Shown here: in pieces, positions 9,977 through 17,678 of the stretch
Layout: each line of letters starts with the position of its first letter
Position numbering within the stretch: the stretch's first letter is position 1
Source: Pseudomonas jessenii
Lineage (GTDB): Bacteria; Pseudomonadota; Gammaproteobacteria; Pseudomonadales; Pseudomonadaceae
Direction: 5' to 3'
Assembly (NCBI RefSeq): GCF_002236115.1
Contig: NZ_NIWT01000004.1
Span: 186,001-250,000, forward strand
DNA length: 64,000 nt
The notes under the pieces: generated by a model
Database searches by the model: none
The model's input: the letters and a program-made list of their open reading frames with translations, nothing else
What the model was told of the DNA's origin: nothing
Made by a program: the position numbers and the translations under genes

Positions 9977-11227
9977 TCAGGCCAATTTCTTCAGACACGC
10001 CTCAAGGATATCCAGCCCTTCCTCCAGCACCGCAGCCTCGATGGTCAGCGGCGCCAGCAAGCGAATGATGTGCCGCGACTTGCCGCTCGGCATCAGCAGC
10101 AAACCGGCATCGCGCGCCAGGGCCAGCAGTTGGGTCAATTGTGTCGGTGCGGGCGAGCCATCGGCGTTGATCAACTCGATACCACGCATGGCGCCGACGC
10201 CGGTCAGGCGTCCCAGGTACGGCGTCAGGTTGTTCGCGCGCCAGGTTGCATGGCGACCGACAATCGCTTCTTCCTGTTGGGTGCTCCAGGCATGCAGGTT
10301 GGCATCGGTCATTTCGTCCAGGGTTGCCAGTGCCGCTGCACAGGCGATGGGATTGCCGGAGTAAGTGCCACCGAGTCCGCCCTTGGGCAAATTGTCGAGC
10401 AGTGACTTGCGCCCGACCACCGCACCCAGCGGCACGCCGCCGGCGATGCTTTTGCCGAGCAGAATCAGATCGGGCTCGATGCCCAGCCGCGAGAAGGCGA
10501 AACGCTCCCCGGTACGGCCGAAACCGGACTGGATTTCATCGGCGATCAGCACAATGCCCTTGTCGTCGCAGAACTTGCGCAGCGCCTGGGCGAACTCGAC
10601 GTCCATGGCCAGGAACCCCGCTTCACCCTGCACCGGTTCGACGATAAAGCAGGCGACGTCTTCGACATCGATCTCGACGCTGAACAGGCGCTCCATGGCC
10701 TTGAGGGCCTCGCCACAGGTGACGCCGTTGTCCCGGCTGGGGAAGGGCAGGTGAAACACCGGCCCCGGCAGCACGCCGACTTTCTGTTTGTACGGCGCGA
10801 CTTTGCCATTGAGGTTGAGGGTGGCCAGTGTGCGGCCGTGGAAAGCGCCGTCGAAGGCGATGACCGCGCTGCGGCCGGTGGCGCCACGGACGATCTTCAG
10901 GGCGTTTTCCGCCGCTTCCGCGCCGCTGTTGGTGAGCATGCCGCTGACCGGGTAAGCCACAGGCATGAATGCGCTGAGGCAATCCATCAGTTCGAGGTAA
11001 GGCTCATGGGGCGCAGCGTTGAACGCGTAGTGGGTCAGACGGGTGGCTTGTTCGCGAATGGCTTCGACGATGCGCGGATGGCAATGGCCGAGGTTCAACA
11101 CACCGATGCCGCCGACAAAGTCGATGTAGCGTTTGCCATCGGTGTCCCAGACCTCGGCATTCTTGCCATGGCTGAGCGTGACAGGGTGAACGATGTTGAT
11201 CGACTGGCTGATGGTTTCGCTGCGCAT
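9977..11227 (-). CDS. Class III aminotransferase, probable 2-aminoadipate transaminase
   Basis: A 416-residue PLP enzyme of the GabT/ornithine aminotransferase family. The PLP lysine is Lys259 in LILLGKSIAGG; Asp230 in the ADEIQSGFGRTG motif should hold the pyridine nitrogen. From memory it is very like the P. putida enzyme of D-lysine catabolism that converts L-2-aminoadipate to 2-oxoadipate, including the N-terminal HPVTLSHGKNAEVWDTDG and the C-terminal SGKxRHIIRLLAPLTIEA. 4-Aminobutyrate or 5-aminovalerate activity is the alternative. No other lysine-catabolic gene is next to it. The upstream 140 bases are free for a promoter. Confidence 0.8.
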   Translation of the reverse strand: MRSETISQSINIVHPVTLSHGKNAEVWDTDGKRYIDFVGGIGVLNLGHCHPRIVEAIREQATRLTHYAFNAAPHEPYLELMDCLSAFMPVAYPVSGMLTNSGAEAAENALKIVRGATGRSAVIAFDGAFHGRTLATLNLNGKVAPYKQKVGVLPGPVFHLPFPSRDNGVTCGEALKAMERLFSVEIDVEDVACFIVEPVQGEAGFLAMDVEFAQALRKFCDDKGIVLIADEIQSGFGRTGERFAFSRLGIEPDLILLGKSIAGGVPLGAVVGRKSLLDNLPKGGLGGTYSGNPIACAAALATLDEMTDANLHAWSTQQEEAIVGRHATWRANNLTPYLGRLTGVGAMRGIELINADGSPAPTQLTQLLALARDAGLLLMPSGKSRHIIRLLAPLTIEAAVLEEGLDILEACLKKLA

Positions 11228-11366
11228 GAATGACCGGCTCGGAAGAAGGAGGACTTCTTTTTATCTAAGCCGTGAGCGGTGGTACGGGGCAAACGAAATA
11301 AAGTTGCCGGGTCAATCTTAAAAGTCGGGTTGTGCTTGTGATCAATTGCGCGCCATGAACACAAAA

Positions 11367-11468
11367 CCTGTAGGAGCGAGCTTGCTCGCGATGGTGGTGA
11401 ACGATGACGCTGGGAGCCTGACACCCCGTGGCGTTCTTCAGTCCATCGCGAGCGGGCTCGCTCCTACA
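11367..11468. repeat. Paired REP element, TGTAGGAG type
   Basis: Inverted copies with the same spacer family as the element at 9.9 kb (GTGAACGATGACGCTGGGAG then CCTGACACCCCG). Confidence 0.9.
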
Positions 11469-11475
11469 ATTTGAA

Positions 11476-11814
11476 TCAGCGGCGAGTCAGCGGTTGCTGA
11501 GAGAACTTCACACCGGCCAGGCCGTGGGCAATCAGCGCGCGGATGTTGCCGTGGTCGCTGCCTTCCGGCGTTGCCAGCACCGAGCGGTAATGCTCGCCGA
11601 AAGCCAGCAGGGCTTCTTCATCGCTCAAGCCTTCGAGCAGCGCCAGGCCCAGGGTCTTGCACGAGCCTTCGTTCTGCCCGGCCGCGTTTTCCACACCACC
11701 GTTGTTGAAGGCCTGAGGCTGGTAGTCGTAACCGGCGGCAATGAACGCAAGGGTGTCGGCGAAGGCGTGTTCGCCGGTCTTGAGGCTGGCGCGCAGGGTG
11801 TTCAAATCACTCAT
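11476..11814 (-). CDS. HopJ-family protein
   Basis: A 112-residue soluble protein of the HopJ family, recognisable from the N-terminal LRASLKTGEHAFADTLAFI, the middle ENAAGQNEGSCKTLGLALL and HGNIRALIAHGLAGVKF. The name comes from a Pseudomonas syringae candidate effector, but the family is conserved in many non-pathogenic bacteria and has no secretion signal here, so an effector role is unlikely. Its start overlaps the end of the DUF1244 gene by 8 bases, so the two are translated together. Confidence 0.85.
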   Translation of the reverse strand: MSDLNTLRASLKTGEHAFADTLAFIAAGYDYQPQAFNNGGVENAAGQNEGSCKTLGLALLEGLSDEEALLAFGEHYRSVLATPEGSDHGNIRALIAHGLAGVKFSQQPLTRR

Positions 11815-12103
11815 TGGGTTTTCCTTTGGCGAACGCCGCTTGCTGGTCGGCGCTGGCTTCTTGCTGATATTGGGCTTTCCATTCGGCGTACGGCATGCCG
11901 TAAACCACTTCGCGGGCTTCGTCGAGGCTGACCTCGATCTGGCGGTCGTCGGCCGCGGCCTTGTACCACTTGGACAGGCAGTTGCGGCAAAAGCCCGAGA
12001 GGTTCATCAGGTCGATGTTCTGCACATCCTTGCGGCTGTCCAGGTGGGCCACCAGCCGACGAAAGGCGGCGGCTTCGAGTTCCAGGCGTTGTTGATCGGT
12101 CAT
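11807..12103 (-). CDS. DUF1244 domain protein
   Basis: A 98-residue protein with the conserved core DLMNLSGFCRNCLSKWYKAA around residues 31-50, holding a CxxC pair, and the following EAREVVYGMPYAEWKA. The two cysteines and the small helical size suggest a metal- or iron-sulphur-dependent role, but the function is unknown. It is the first gene of a two-gene unit with the HopJ-family gene; the overlap (8 bases) points to coupled expression. Confidence 0.85.
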   Translation of the reverse strand: MTDQQRLELEAAAFRRLVAHLDSRKDVQNIDLMNLSGFCRNCLSKWYKAAADDRQIEVSLDEAREVVYGMPYAEWKAQYQQEASADQQAAFAKGKPNE

Positions 12104-12119
12104 GGCGGTCTCTTCGAGA

Positions 12120-12200
12120 CAGCTTCAAGCGGCACGCTTGAAGCTGCAAGTTGGATGGCGGTGGCTTGAAGTCTACCGCTTGCGGCTTGAGGCTTGAAGC
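12120..12200. repeat. GCTTCAAGC/GCTTGAAGC repeat cluster
   Basis: A short cluster of repeated half-sites (CAGCTTCAAGCGG, CGCTTGAAGCTGC, GGCTTGAAGTC, GAGGCTTGAAGCTC) able to form alternative hairpins. Such runs are common between Pseudomonas genes. It lies right behind folX and may act as a transcription end. Confidence 0.6.
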
Positions 12201-12572
12201 TCAGCGGCTTGCCGCGAGTGTTATAGACACCGACTCGGCGAATCGCAGCGCGTGGGGCTTGTCGACCTCGACCTCGGCGTACAGCACCGATGCGTTGGCC
12301 ATCACCAGGTCGAGAATTTCCTGGGTCAGACGTTCGAGCAGCGCAAAGCGGTTGCCTTCCACATGGGCGATGATTGCCTTGGTAATGGTCCGGTAGTTCA
12401 ACGCGTGATCGATGTCGTTGTCCCGTACCGCTTCCTGGGCTGCGTACAGAATGGTGAGGTTGATCAGCACATCCTGCTTGTTGAGGATTTCATCCTCGTT
12501 GATGCCGATGAAGGTACGCAGGCACAGGTCTTTGACCCGGATGCGTGCCATACCTGGCTGAAGTTGTGGCAT
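12201..12572 (-). CDS. folX: Dihydroneopterin triphosphate 2'-epimerase
   Basis: A 123-residue enzyme of the FolB/FolX tunnelling fold. It epimerises 7,8-dihydroneopterin triphosphate to the monapterin form. Seen motifs: [19 protein letters not shown] and the conserved [13 protein letters not shown] around residue 54, plus [17 protein letters not shown]. FolX rather than FolB is chosen because of the [14 protein letters not shown] segment and the folM-folE context. It starts 2 bases after folE and closes the operon. Confidence 0.9.
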   Translation of the reverse strand: MPQLQPGMARIRVKDLCLRTFIGINEDEILNKQDVLINLTILYAAQEAVRDNDIDHALNYRTITKAIIAHVEGNRFALLERLTQEILDLVMANASVLYAEVEVDKPHALRFAESVSITLAASR

Positions 12573-12574
12573 TG

Positions 12575-13135
12575 CTACTTGCTCCGTCCAATCAATTGCA
12601 GGAACTCCTGGCGGGTATTGCTCGACTCGCGGAAGGCACCGAGCATCACCGAGGTGTTCATGGTCGAATTCTGTTTCTCGACGCCGCGCATCATCATGCA
12701 CATGTGCTGCGCCTCGATGACCACTGCGACGCCGGCCGCGCCGGTCACTTGCTGCACCGCGTCGGCGATTTGCCGGGTGAGGTTTTCCTGGATTTGCAGG
12801 CGCCGGGCGAACATGTCCACCAGCCGCGCGATCTTCGACAGGCCCAGCACCTTGCCGGTTGGAATATAAGCCACATGCGCCTTGCCGATGAAGGGCAGTA
12901 TGTGGTGTTCGCACAGCGAGTACAGCTCGATGTTGTCGACGATGACCATTTCATCGTTGTCGGAGGCGAACAGCGCGCCATTGACGATCTCTTCGACACT
13001 TTGCTCATAGCCATGGCAAAGGTACTGCATGGCTTTGGCTGCACGCGTCGGCGTATCGAGCAAGCCCTCGCGGTCGGGGTTTTCACCGAGACCGATGAGG
13101 ATCTCTCGATAATTCTGGGGCAGGGATAACGTCAT
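12575..13135 (-). CDS. folE: GTP cyclohydrolase I
   Basis: A 186-residue zinc enzyme that makes 7,8-dihydroneopterin triphosphate from GTP. Zinc ligands are in [12 protein letters not shown] (Cys and His near residue 75) and in [13 protein letters not shown] near 145 (second Cys). The start at 13135 gives the standard N-terminus [21 protein letters not shown]. It lies between folM (19-base gap) and folX (2-base gap), the arrangement used in Pseudomonas to make tetrahydromonapterin, the cofactor of phenylalanine hydroxylase. Another folE copy elsewhere would be usual. Confidence 0.95.
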   Translation of the reverse strand: MTLSLPQNYREILIGLGENPDREGLLDTPTRAAKAMQYLCHGYEQSVEEIVNGALFASDNDEMVIVDNIELYSLCEHHILPFIGKAHVAYIPTGKVLGLSKIARLVDMFARRLQIQENLTRQIADAVQQVTGAAGVAVVIEAQHMCMMMRGVEKQNSTMNTSVMLGAFRESSNTRQEFLQLIGRSK

Positions 13136-13154
13136 GGAAAATCCTCGCGGGACA

Positions 13155-13865
13155 CTATTTGATGTGCCTTCCGCCATTGACGGTCAGGGTGGTGCCGGTG
13201 ACATAAGGGTTGTCGAGCAGATAGCGCAGGCTCTGGTAGATCACTTCGCAACCGGGTTCGATGCCCAGCGCGGACTTGGCCAGCGCCTTGGCGCGGTAGG
13301 CCGCGTCGTCTTCAGGGTTGAACAGTAGCAGGGCCGGCGCGATCCCGTTGACCTTGATGGCCGGCGCGTACCGGGCGGCGAAGGACAGGGTCAGGCTGTC
13401 GAGCCCGGCTTTGCTGGCGCAATAGCCGATGTGCCTGCTGCTGCCCTTGCGGGTCACGTCATCGCTGATGTGCACGATGTCGGCGGGGCTCGAGCGTTGC
13501 AGCAGGTCGGCGCAATGCAGGTTGATCAGGTAGGGCGCCAGCATGTGCACGCTGAACATGCGGGTGAATGCCGCGGCGTCGGTGTCCGGCGTTTCAGCCA
13601 GCCATTCGGAAGCGTTGTGGACGATTGCCCGCAGGCTGTCGGTATGGGTTTTCAGCTCGTTGATGAAGGCGAAGATCCCGGCCTCGCTGGCGAAGTCCGC
13701 GAACACCGCGGTGGCCCCCAGGTCGCGCAGGGCTTGTACGCCGGGGCGCTCGCTGCGGTAGCTGAAAATCACCCGATGGCCATCTTCCAGCAATCGCCGG
13801 GCGCAGTGCAGGCCGACACGCTGGCCGGCACCGGTAATGAGGACAGGGGCTGCGGAAGAAGTCAT
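13155..13865 (-). CDS. folM: Dihydromonapterin reductase
   Basis: A 236-residue short-chain dehydrogenase. The glycine-rich cofactor site is [12 protein letters not shown] near residue 11, the Arg-containing YRSERPG segment suits NADPH, and the catalytic YCASKAG (YxxxK) lies near 150. FolM reduces dihydromonapterin to tetrahydromonapterin. It is the first gene of folM-folE-folX on the minus strand; the context confirms the choice of FolM over other SDRs. ATG at 13865 is supported by family alignment. Confidence 0.9.
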   Translation of the reverse strand: MTSSAAPVLITGAGQRVGLHCARRLLEDGHRVIFSYRSERPGVQALRDLGATAVFADFASEAGIFAFINELKTHTDSLRAIVHNASEWLAETPDTDAAAFTRMFSVHMLAPYLINLHCADLLQRSSPADIVHISDDVTRKGSSRHIGYCASKAGLDSLTLSFAARYAPAIKVNGIAPALLLFNPEDDAAYRAKALAKSALGIEPGCEVIYQSLRYLLDNPYVTGTTLTVNGGRHIK

Positions 13866-13939
13866 GAACGGCTCGCATCGCGGTGAGAGCAAAACTATAC
13901 CAGCGACGGGAGCGCTCTACCTATTGCGAGGGAAACAAG

Positions 13940-14031
13940 TGTGGGAGCGAGCTTGCTCGCGATTGCGGACTGTCAGACGACACATATGTTGACTGACACG
14001 CCCTCATCGCAAGCAAGCTCGCTCCCACAGG
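13940..14031. repeat. Paired REP element, TGTGGGAG type
   Basis: Inverted copies TGTGGGAGCGAGC / GCTCGCTCCCACA with a spacer of the GTCAGACGACACATATGTTG family. Confidence 0.9.
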
Positions 14032-14036
14032 AGGGA

Positions 14037-14606
14037 TCAATGATTCTGTGTGGAGGGTTCGGCACGCAATGGGCGTGCCGGCGTGCTGTTCAGCCAGCCG
14101 GCCAGCAAACGGGTCGACAATGGAATGAACAGGTAAACCATCAGCGGCGTCAGGCACAGGGTGCTGATGAACACCCGCGGCAGCAGGCTCATGTCACTCA
14201 ACAGCGGCCCCAGCACAAAGTTGAACAGCAGCGAGACCGGAAAGAACGCCAGCCAGATCGCCACGGCCTGTTTCCAGCGTGGCGGGCGTTGACCGACGGC
14301 ACCGAACCAGCCCTCGATGCCGCTGACCCGGTGTTCTGTCGGGTGGGCGAACAGGTCGCCGCCACGTCCGAGCCATGCGCTGCGCGAAGCGGAATGTTCC
14401 CAGGCGTGCAGGGTCTGCTCGTCGGCGAAGCGGAAAATGATCTGGAATTCGTCATCGCCGGGCGGCGGAGCGAGCACACCGGAGCCGAGATAACCGGGAA
14501 AATCGGTGGCCAATTGTTCGCCTTCGCGCAGCCAGGCGATCAGGTCCTGGTAGCGTCCATTGGCAACGCGGCGCGCAACCATCAGCGTGACGGGAGGGCT
14601 AGACAT
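14037..14606 (-). CDS. ABM-domain protein with C-terminal membrane segments
   Basis: A 189-residue protein with an antibiotic-biosynthesis-monooxygenase-like (dimeric ferredoxin-fold) domain at residues 1-105 (VTLMVARRVANGRYQDLIAWL, then FQIIFRFADEQTLHAWEHS) joined to two or three hydrophobic segments at about 120-185 (AIWLAFFPVSLLFNFVLG and TPLMVYLFIPL). Membrane-anchored ABM proteins of this kind are widespread and uncharacterised. It is divergent from the LitR-like regulator and shares its control region, which suggests regulation by that protein; this is inference. Confidence 0.8.
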   Translation of the reverse strand: MSSPPVTLMVARRVANGRYQDLIAWLREGEQLATDFPGYLGSGVLAPPPGDDEFQIIFRFADEQTLHAWEHSASRSAWLGRGGDLFAHPTEHRVSGIEGWFGAVGQRPPRWKQAVAIWLAFFPVSLLFNFVLGPLLSDMSLLPRVFISTLCLTPLMVYLFIPLSTRLLAGWLNSTPARPLRAEPSTQNH

Positions 14607-14799
14607 TGTGTATCTCCGTAAGGCATTTGCGTCGCTCCGGATAGGAACTTCGCCAGGCACAGCGCCGGGGTGGTGGGCTGCGACTCGAAACAAGCAAGGA
14701 TTATTCCTGATTCAGTCAATCGCGTCTGCGGCGTTTTTCGCTCGTTCGCGGCATGGAATTTTTTACGGAAACTTTACGGGGCAGGGGCGTTAGAATACG

Positions 14800-14816
14800 C
14801 CTTGGACGATACAAGG
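14800..14816. promoter_or_regulatory. Inverted repeat before the LitR-like gene
   Basis: CCTTG-GACGATA-CAAGG, a perfect 5-base inverted repeat with a 7-base spacer ending 13 bases before the regulator's ATG. MerR/LitR proteins bind such spaced palindromes and often control their own gene, so it is a plausible operator; no experimental site is known to me. Confidence 0.4.
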
Positions 14817-14829
14817 ATGTTTCAACAGG

Positions 14830-15789
14830 ATGCCCATATTTACAGACGTCGCTTCAGGCTCCACGCAGGCCGTCGCTCTCGAACAGGAAGAGCTCTTTCC
14901 CATTCGCGAGGTGGCGCGACTGACAGGTGTCAACCCGGTCACGCTTCGAGCCTGGGAGCGACGATATGGCCTGATTGTTCCAACACGCACCGACAGTGGG
15001 CATCGACTGTATTCGATGTCCGATATTGAGCGTGTCCATAGCATTCTCGGCTGGATCGAGCGCGGGGTTGCCGTCAGCAGGATCGGCAAGATCCTGGCCA
15101 GGACCGAGCCACTCCAGGCGTTGTCGCATATCATCCCCAACAACCTCGTGGAAGCCGATTACGCGCAGTGGCGGCAGCAGATTCATGTTGCGGTCAACGG
15201 GTTTGACGAGCTTCGGCTGGAGGAGCTCTACGGGCAAGTCTTTTCCAGCTACTCCCTGCCGGTGGTGTTCCAGGGCATTCTGATGCCCGTCTGGAAGCGG
15301 TTGTTGCAACGCCAGGAGCAGTTCGGCGGCACCAGCGAGTGGCTGTTCCTGGATGGCTTTTTGCGTTCCCGGGTGTTGCAGCGTCTGTTGTTGATGCGCG
15401 AAAAACAGCCGCGTCGCGTGGTCATCTGTGCTCTGGATGGCAATTGCCGGGAACTGGAACTATTGGTCGCCGCCCTGTTCCTGAGTTCCGGGCCATTGGC
15501 CGTTCGCGTACTGAACATGGGCCAGCCATTCGAGGAACTGGCGCTGATGTGTGAAAGGATCAAGCCCCTGGCTCTGGTGCTGTTTTCCAATCATGTGCCG
15601 GCTCCCGAGTTGCCGCGGCGTCTGAATCGCCTGGCCATGAGTCTGGAGTGCCGATTGTTGTTGGCCGGCGATGCTTCTGACCTGGCACAGGAAAGCCTGG
15701 CCGGGTCATCGATCGGTTGCCTGGGCAATGAAGGGGAGGTCATGAGCCAGCGTCTGAAGCAGTTCCTGGCGGGTACTCTGGATACTTGA
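14830..15789 (+). CDS. MerR-family regulator, class II LitR-like (no cobalamin ligands)
   Basis: A 319-residue regulator: MerR helix-turn-helix at about 22-90 (FPIREVARLTGVNPVTLRAW, then GHRLYSMSDIERV), a helical bundle at 110-190 and a Rossmann-like domain at 195-290 in the layout of the CarH/LitR photoreceptors. Class I members bind adenosylcobalamin through an E-H pair and a DxHxxG loop. Here the first position reads Glu170-Trp171 and the loop reads LDGNCRE (residues 202-208), so both histidines are absent. That matches the class II LitR (PplR) type of P. putida, which works with a LOV protein; a short LOV gene lies 0.7 kb away. Its role as light regulator is inferred from this. Confidence 0.85.
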   Translation: MPIFTDVASGSTQAVALEQEELFPIREVARLTGVNPVTLRAWERRYGLIVPTRTDSGHRLYSMSDIERVHSILGWIERGVAVSRIGKILARTEPLQALSHIIPNNLVEADYAQWRQQIHVAVNGFDELRLEELYGQVFSSYSLPVVFQGILMPVWKRLLQRQEQFGGTSEWLFLDGFLRSRVLQRLLLMREKQPRRVVICALDGNCRELELLVAALFLSSGPLAVRVLNMGQPFEELALMCERIKPLALVLFSNHVPAPELPRRLNRLAMSLECRLLLAGDASDLAQESLAGSSIGCLGNEGEVMSQRLKQFLAGTLDT

Positions 15790-15792
15790 CGT

Positions 15793-16398
15793 TCAGAGAT
15801 GCAGCGCGGGATGAGTCAAACGATGCTGTTGCAGGATGAACTGGCGCAGACGCTCGGCTTCATCGGTATCGCTCAGGCTCAGTTGATAGGCGTAGAAGCC
15901 CTGTTCGTTTTCTTTCTCGAAAGTACCGCGCAAGGCAATCCGCTCGTAGCCTGAGGGGCTGAACCACAAGGCGAAATGCTTCGGTGGTTTGGTCCTGTTG
16001 CGAGCTTCCAGCAAAACCCCTTTGCACGACACTTCGTGTACCCACAGGGTGCCGGGTTGACCCTTGGCGTTTTCCAGCGCTACCGGTTCATCCAGTACCA
16101 GGCGCCAAGGCCGGACCATCGGCCCGTCTTCGTAGATGCTGGGCACGCCGAGGCGCAAATGCAGCGCATGGAACTCGTCTTCCACCAAGTGCAGGGGAAA
16201 GGTCATTTGCTGGTTTTCGAAGCTGGCTTGAATGGTGACCTGCTCATGGGCCGCCAGGCGGGTGAGCAGGTCACGGATTTGCGACCCACCGTTGACGAGA
16301 AGGCTCGACGTTGCGTCCCGCACATTGAGTTGCGGGTTGTGTTGCATGGTCTGGATGAAATCCAGCTCATCCTGGGTCAGGAGCGCGTCGCGTTGCAT
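15793..16398 (-). CDS. PilZ-domain protein (YcgR-like)
   Basis: A 201-residue protein with an N-terminal YcgR-like region (residues 1-95, with TQDELDFIQTM and the VTIQASFENQQMTFPLHLVE strand pair) and a C-terminal PilZ-like barrel from about 100. The c-di-GMP signature is not fully standard: an Arg pair in MVRPWRL and then HEVSCKG in place of (D/N)xSxxG. It may bind c-di-GMP weakly or not at all. It converges on the LitR-like gene with a 3-base gap and lies downstream of the LOV gene on the same strand, so the LOV and PilZ genes could be cotranscribed. Confidence 0.65.
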   Translation of the reverse strand: MQRDALLTQDELDFIQTMQHNPQLNVRDATSSLLVNGGSQIRDLLTRLAAHEQVTIQASFENQQMTFPLHLVEDEFHALHLRLGVPSIYEDGPMVRPWRLVLDEPVALENAKGQPGTLWVHEVSCKGVLLEARNRTKPPKHFALWFSPSGYERIALRGTFEKENEQGFYAYQLSLSDTDEAERLRQFILQQHRLTHPALHL

Positions 16399-16452
16399 GG
16401 CCAGCTCGAAAGATGTAGTTACAAAGTCATTGGTGATTGTAATTACTGACCA

Positions 16453-16929
16453 TTAATTCTGAGTTTCGTTTGCGCCGTTCGTCGCCTTTAGCTCAGCAAG
16501 CTCGGCCTGGAGTTCAGCCAACTGCCTCTCCAGCTGTGCCACGCGCTGTTGCGCCTTGATCTGCACAGTGACGTCTTTCTGTACGCCGACAAAATAGGTT
16601 TGCCCGTCCGCTGGATTTTTCACCGTTGAAAGGGACAGCTCGTTCCAGAACGGCGTGCCGTCCTTGCGGTAGTTACGCAGTATTTCCCGGCAGGTTCCTT
16701 CACGGTTCAATGCATCGCGAATCAGCGGCAGCGCTTGCTGATCGCGGTCCCCCGACTGCAGGAAGCGACAATCCTGATAGAGGATTTCTTCACTGGAGTA
16801 CCCCGTCAGGCGTTCGAACGCGGGGTTGACGTAAATGAGGATCTTGTCCTGATCGCCTTCCTTTTCGGCAATCACGATACCGTCGTTGGAGGCGTTGATC
16901 ACCATTTGCAGCAGTTGTGCATTAATCAT
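16453..16929 (-). CDS. Short LOV blue-light photoreceptor (PpSB1-LOV type)
   Basis: A 158-residue protein consisting of one LOV/PAS domain (residues 1-125) and a C-terminal coiled coil (about 122-150, AQLERQLAELQAELAEL). The photoactive cysteine is Cys54 in YQDCRFLQ, with the flavin-binding Arg and Asn residues around it (NYRKDGTPFWNEL, then YFVGVQKDV). The lack of any output domain matches the short LOV proteins of P. putida, which form dimers and store the light signal as a flavin-cysteinyl adduct. In P. putida such a protein works with a class II LitR; the nearby LitR-like gene makes the same partnership likely here. Confidence 0.9.
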   Translation of the reverse strand: MINAQLLQMVINASNDGIVIAEKEGDQDKILIYVNPAFERLTGYSSEEILYQDCRFLQSGDRDQQALPLIRDALNREGTCREILRNYRKDGTPFWNELSLSTVKNPADGQTYFVGVQKDVTVQIKAQQRVAQLERQLAELQAELAELKATNGANETQN

Positions 16930-17031
16930 CGGAGTATCCTTTCCTGATTGATTGTCAATTGCATTCTAAAAGAATAATCACAACCGTGGTGTTAATATCC
17001 GGGTCTTTCACTCGGATTCAGGATCAGATCG

Positions 17032-17487
17032 ATGAAAGTCGCCATCATTTCCGGCTCGGTGTACGGCACGGCCGAAGAAGTTGCCCGCCACGCCGCCAGC
17101 CTGTTGAACGCCGCCGGTTTCGAAACCTGGCACAACCCGCGTGCGACCCTCGCCGACGTCCAGGCGTTTGGCCCTGAAGCCTTTCTGGCGGTGACCTCGA
17201 CCACCGGCATGGGTGAGCTGCCGGACAACCTGCAGCCGCTGTATTCGACCATTCGTGATCAATTGCCAGCAGCCTGGCGCGGTTTGCCGGGCGCGGTGAT
17301 CGGATTGGGCGATGCGAGTTATGGCGATACTTTTTGTGGCGGCGGCGAGCAGATGCGCGAATTGTTCGCTGAACTTGGCATTCGCGAAGTGCTGCCGATG
17401 CTGCGCCTGGATGCCAGCGAAACGGTGACCCCAGAGACGGACGCCGAGCCTTGGCTGGCGGACCTGATCAGCGCACTGCGCGACTGA
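17032..17487 (+). CDS. Flavodoxin (MioC/YqcA type)
   Basis: A 151-residue FMN-binding electron carrier. The phosphate loop is SGSVYGTAEEVARHA (residues 7-21); the two flavin-flanking loops are TSTTGMGELPDNL near 56 and GLGDASYGDTFCGGG near 91. The short-chain form resembles MioC. Its redox partner cannot be told. It is divergent from the LOV gene with about 100 bases between the starts; light- or flavin-related co-regulation is possible but not shown. Confidence 0.9.
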   Translation: MKVAIISGSVYGTAEEVARHAASLLNAAGFETWHNPRATLADVQAFGPEAFLAVTSTTGMGELPDNLQPLYSTIRDQLPAAWRGLPGAVIGLGDASYGDTFCGGGEQMRELFAELGIREVLPMLRLDASETVTPETDAEPWLADLISALRD

Positions 17488-17678
17488 GCGTTGCCCCGGC
17501 CCTATGCCTGTCAGACCCCTGCTGGCGCCGGTCGTTTGACATGGAACCAGGACGGCAGGGCGGCTGACTCGCTGGGCCATCAAGCTGGCTGCCAATGCAA
17601 CTACACGAACCTCAAGGGCTGACTAGACTCGGTGGACATAGGAAACACTCCATAATAAAAACACCGAGGCTCCTTGCC

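Noticed and set aside
11476..11814. HopJ as a type III secreted effector
   Set aside because: There is no secretion cluster, no hrp-type promoter was seen and the gene is coupled with a housekeeping-like DUF1244 gene; the name is historical.
14830..15789. The MerR regulator as a B12-dependent CarH photoreceptor
   Set aside because: The cobalamin-ligating histidines are replaced, so a class II LitR assignment fits better.
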